From the IMG/VR virus record IMGVR_UViG_3300045283_000080, positions 1-30,784 of that record: DNA of 30,784 bases; one strand, 5' to 3'. Shown here piece by piece: positions 29,313 through 30,784 of the stretch. The number at the start of each line of letters is the position of its first letter. Positions within the stretch are counted from its first letter, which is position 1. The notes under the pieces were generated by a model that saw only the letters and a program-made list of their open reading frames with translations, ran no database searches and was not told the origin of the DNA. The position numbers and the translations under genes are program-made. Source of the DNA: a virus.

Positions 29313-29498
29313 TCATCGGCGCGAAAGGGCGCGGCTGTCAAGGGCGCGCTTCTTCAAGGCGCTGGCGATGACCAGAATCGCATATCCCCGCACCAGCAAG
29401 TCCGAATGTGCCTGCCATTCTTCCATGGTCGCAAAGGGCCAGAAGTCGGGGAGGGTTTGTTCGCCTCGGCGTTCCCGGAGAAGTTCATAGTCGGTCAC
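29313..29498 (-). CDS. Small hypothetical protein
   Basis: This 61-aa protein (TDYELLRERRGEQTLPDFWP, then a hydrophobic helix LLVRGYAILVIASALKKR) may be a small amphipathic or membrane-associated protein. Start 29498 overlaps the previous stop by ATGA. It is the last gene before the terminators. The family is not recognised. Confidence 0.6.
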   Translation of the reverse strand: MTDYELLRERRGEQTLPDFWPFATMEEWQAHSDLLVRGYAILVIASALKKRALDSRALSRR

Positions 29499-29701
29499 TT
29501 GACCACCCCGCCAGCATCCTCGGCCAGCCTGCGGTCGCGCAAATCAATAAACTGCTGCATGGCTGCCAGCGCGTCGTCAATCTCATGATCGACATCGGCG
29601 CAGCGGTGCCAGCCAAGGGTCGCCTTATCCGCAAGCTCTAGCAGCAGCGGAATGTCGCGTTCGTCCCGGTATCGGAGGTCGCAGGAATTCATCTTGCTCA
29701 T
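29495..29701 (-). CDS. Small hypothetical protein
   Basis: This 68-aa protein is from ATG 29701, which overlaps the upstream stop; other ATGs at 29737 and 29716 lie inside the previous gene. It is acidic and helical (YRDERDIPLLLELADKATLG, DHEIDDALAAMQQFIDLRDR). No family is recognised. Confidence 0.55.
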   Translation of the reverse strand: MSKMNSCDLRYRDERDIPLLLELADKATLGWHRCADVDHEIDDALAAMQQFIDLRDRRLAEDAGGVVK

Positions 29702-29937
29702 GACAATCTCGTGCATGGGCCTTGAAACTGCTTGCACGCCGCAAGCCAGCCAGCTTTGTCGCCGGTTTCCAGAAACGGGGCGGCTGCCTGCAATACATTA
29801 AATCCGTCGTTCTCGAAAGACAGCCCCCAGCGATTATCCGGGTCCATGCTTTCTGCCAAAGCGCGGAACTCGGGCTCGCTAATGGCGCGCAATACTTCGG
29901 CGCCGCGCGCAAAGATTGAATCAAGATCGTAGTTCAT
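29698..29937 (-). CDS. Small hypothetical protein
   Basis: This 79-aa protein (NYDLDSIFARGAEVLRAISE, then NDGFNVLQAAAPFLETGDKA) is soluble and helical. ATGA overlaps with both neighbours support it. No function can be assigned. Confidence 0.6.
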   Translation of the reverse strand: MNYDLDSIFARGAEVLRAISEPEFRALAESMDPDNRWGLSFENDGFNVLQAAAPFLETGDKAGWLAACKQFQGPCTRLS

Positions 29938-30215
29938 GCCACCTCCCGTAAAACTGCGTCAATCGCTTCCTGTGGGGTTTTGACCGTGGCCCGCTGCCCT
30001 CGCCAGGACTGATTCCATTTGGCCTGCGCTAGCGTCACTCGCGAGCCTTTAGGCCGCTTCACTTCTAGCAAAATATTCCGATTTCGGAACCCGCACAAAA
30101 GGTCGCAGGGCTGGTGCATGATCCAGACATCGCAGCCGATCTGTTCCAGCGCCTTCACAATCTCGGATTGGTTGGCGTCTTTCCGTTGGGCGTATTGGGG
30201 AGGGCGTCCGCTCAT
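29934..30215 (-). CDS. VRR-NUC-like PD-(D/E)XK nuclease
   Basis: This 93-aa protein begins SGRPPQYAQRKDANQSEIVK, with KxDANQ (residues 12-16), followed by GCDVWIMHQPCDLLCGFR (catalytic Asp38) and ILLEVKRPKG (Glu51-x-Lys53). This arrangement fits small VRR-NUC or related restriction-fold nucleases of phages. The active-site D...E-x-K is present. VRR-NUC proteins include Holliday-junction or flap nucleases. It lies next to the Ref-like nuclease. The alternative is a generic PD-(D/E)XK hypothetical. Confidence 0.65.
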   Translation of the reverse strand: MSGRPPQYAQRKDANQSEIVKALEQIGCDVWIMHQPCDLLCGFRNRNILLEVKRPKGSRVTLAQAKWNQSWRGQRATVKTPQEAIDAVLREVA

Positions 30216-30538
30216 GCTTCCACCCCGATCAGTTTGTTAACCAGCGCCAGAAGCTCAGCATCGCTGCCATATTTAGCACGAAAGGCGCGGCGATGCTGGT
30301 GGAAACTTGGACCGATTAGCGCCAACATAACCACGCCGCTTTTGCCAGAATTAGCGGTCCCGCGATGGCACCATGTGCATAACGGAATGGTGGCTTCGTG
30401 ACCGATACGCTTGTTGCCGCTGAGGTAATGATGGATTTCGATATTAATGTGCCGGCCACAAGCCACGCAGCCCAAGTCATACAACAGCGCGAAGCGGCGT
30501 ATATCGGCTTTCGATGGCGGCGGCGTTGAGTGCTTCAA
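30212..30538 (-). CDS. Ref-like HNH nuclease, TTG start
   Basis: This 108-aa protein is from TTG 30538, which overlaps the upstream stop (TTGA) and has GGGAG about 8 bases before; the ATG at 30589 would lie inside the previous gene. A CVAC pair (Cys24, Cys27), IEIHHYLSG (His36, His37), KRIGHEATIPLC (His47, Cys54) and WCHRG (Cys57, His58) are followed by GPSFHQHRRAFRAKYGSDAE. This is the signature of Ref-type recombination-enhancement nucleases (phage P1 Ref cuts DNA at RecA-bound D-loops). It probably acts with host RecA. Length is shorter than P1 Ref, which carries an extra N-terminal part. Confidence 0.75.
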   Translation of the reverse strand: MKHSTPPPSKADIRRFALLYDLGCVACGRHINIEIHHYLSGNKRIGHEATIPLCTWCHRGTANSGKSGVVMLALIGPSFHQHRRAFRAKYGSDAELLALVNKLIGVEA

Positions 30539-30735
30539 AGTCCAAGCTCCCGACGCTTGGCATGGAAGGCGGGGCGAAGTTCTGTCCAAAGTTTCTTTGC
30601 CACGTAACTGCGCGGAATCGGCACGCCGATATCAGTCCTAAAATCAAGTCCTAGTTCTGCCCGAATCGCCCGGATTGGGCGCGCTGGCGTTGTTCCTTCG
30701 CGTAGCAAAACCAGCTTTCCGTCATGGGTTGCCAT
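30535..30735 (-). CDS. Small hypothetical protein, possibly extending past the window
   Basis: This is 66 aa from ATG 30735 (ATHDGKLVLLREGTTPARPI, then YVAKKLWTELRPAFHAKRRE). The same frame stays open to the window edge (DWLRYTIFVYAGPGLH before the ATG), so the true start may lie outside. It is basic and could bind nucleic acid. Its stop overlaps the TTG start of the Ref-like gene. The family is not recognised. Confidence 0.5.
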   Translation of the reverse strand: MATHDGKLVLLREGTTPARPIRAIRAELGLDFRTDIGVPIPRSYVAKKLWTELRPAFHAKRRELGL

Positions 30736-30784
30736 GTGCAGTCCCGGACCAGCGTAGACGAATATCGTGTAGCGGAGCCAGTCC

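Noticed and set aside
29077-29316. 79-aa minus-strand frame
   Set aside because: It spans both intrinsic terminators and lacks family resemblance, so it is probably non-coding.

Overview
The window looks like about 31 kb of a tailed, podovirus-type bacteriophage (or a prophage of one) from a Gram-negative, GC-rich host. The head and packaging genes follow the order known from Salmonella phage P22: terminase small subunit, terminase large subunit, portal, scaffold, coat, gp4-like head completion protein, gp10-like stabilisation protein, then three injection-type proteins. A lipobox lipoprotein, a signal peptide and a GH19 lysozyme suit a Gram-negative host. No integrase, repressor or tRNA is visible, so lifestyle and host species cannot be decided here.

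Layout. (1) 1-7903, plus strand: an early/accessory arm. It opens with a truncated gene, a small hypothetical, a short HNH nuclease, and a conserved pair made of a 106-aa protein and a DUF6745-type protein. The DUF6745 gene carries a perfect 34-copy, 12-bp array that varies at only two positions per unit. A recombination module follows: an SSB-like protein with a DDDIPF tail, a PD-(D/E)XK exonuclease and NinB. After it comes a long chain of tiny genes coupled by ATGA/GTGA overlaps, including a Lar-like zinc protein, DUF551-like and DUF1737-like proteins and two membrane peptides. (2) 7904-8018: a convergent junction with a stem-loop. (3) 8019-28955, minus strand: the late operon. In transcription order it runs: two Pro/Gly-rich proteins, a small hypothetical, TerS, TerL, portal, a fibre-like protein, scaffold, coat, gp4-like, a gp10-like protein that appears split by Ig-like and LamG-like modules, three injection proteins, five tail-fibre/adhesin-type proteins, and lysis genes including several small membrane proteins. 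A single plus-strand membrane gene (13283-13453) is embedded in this operon like a moron. (4) 28956-29312: an intergenic region with tandem minus-strand terminators. (5) 29313-30784, minus strand: another small-gene cluster with a VRR-NUC-like nuclease and a Ref-like HNH nuclease.

The genes fit one programme: plus-strand and far-right minus-strand genes for DNA metabolism, recombination and host interaction, and a long minus-strand late transcript for packaging, head, DNA ejection, adsorption and lysis. Four small genes (8019-8180, 8442-8567, 9932-10102, 13283-13453) fall below about 60 codons and were found by reading the sequence directly. The most striking elements are the two-site-variable 12-bp array in the DUF6745 gene and the modular break-up of the gp10-like gene.
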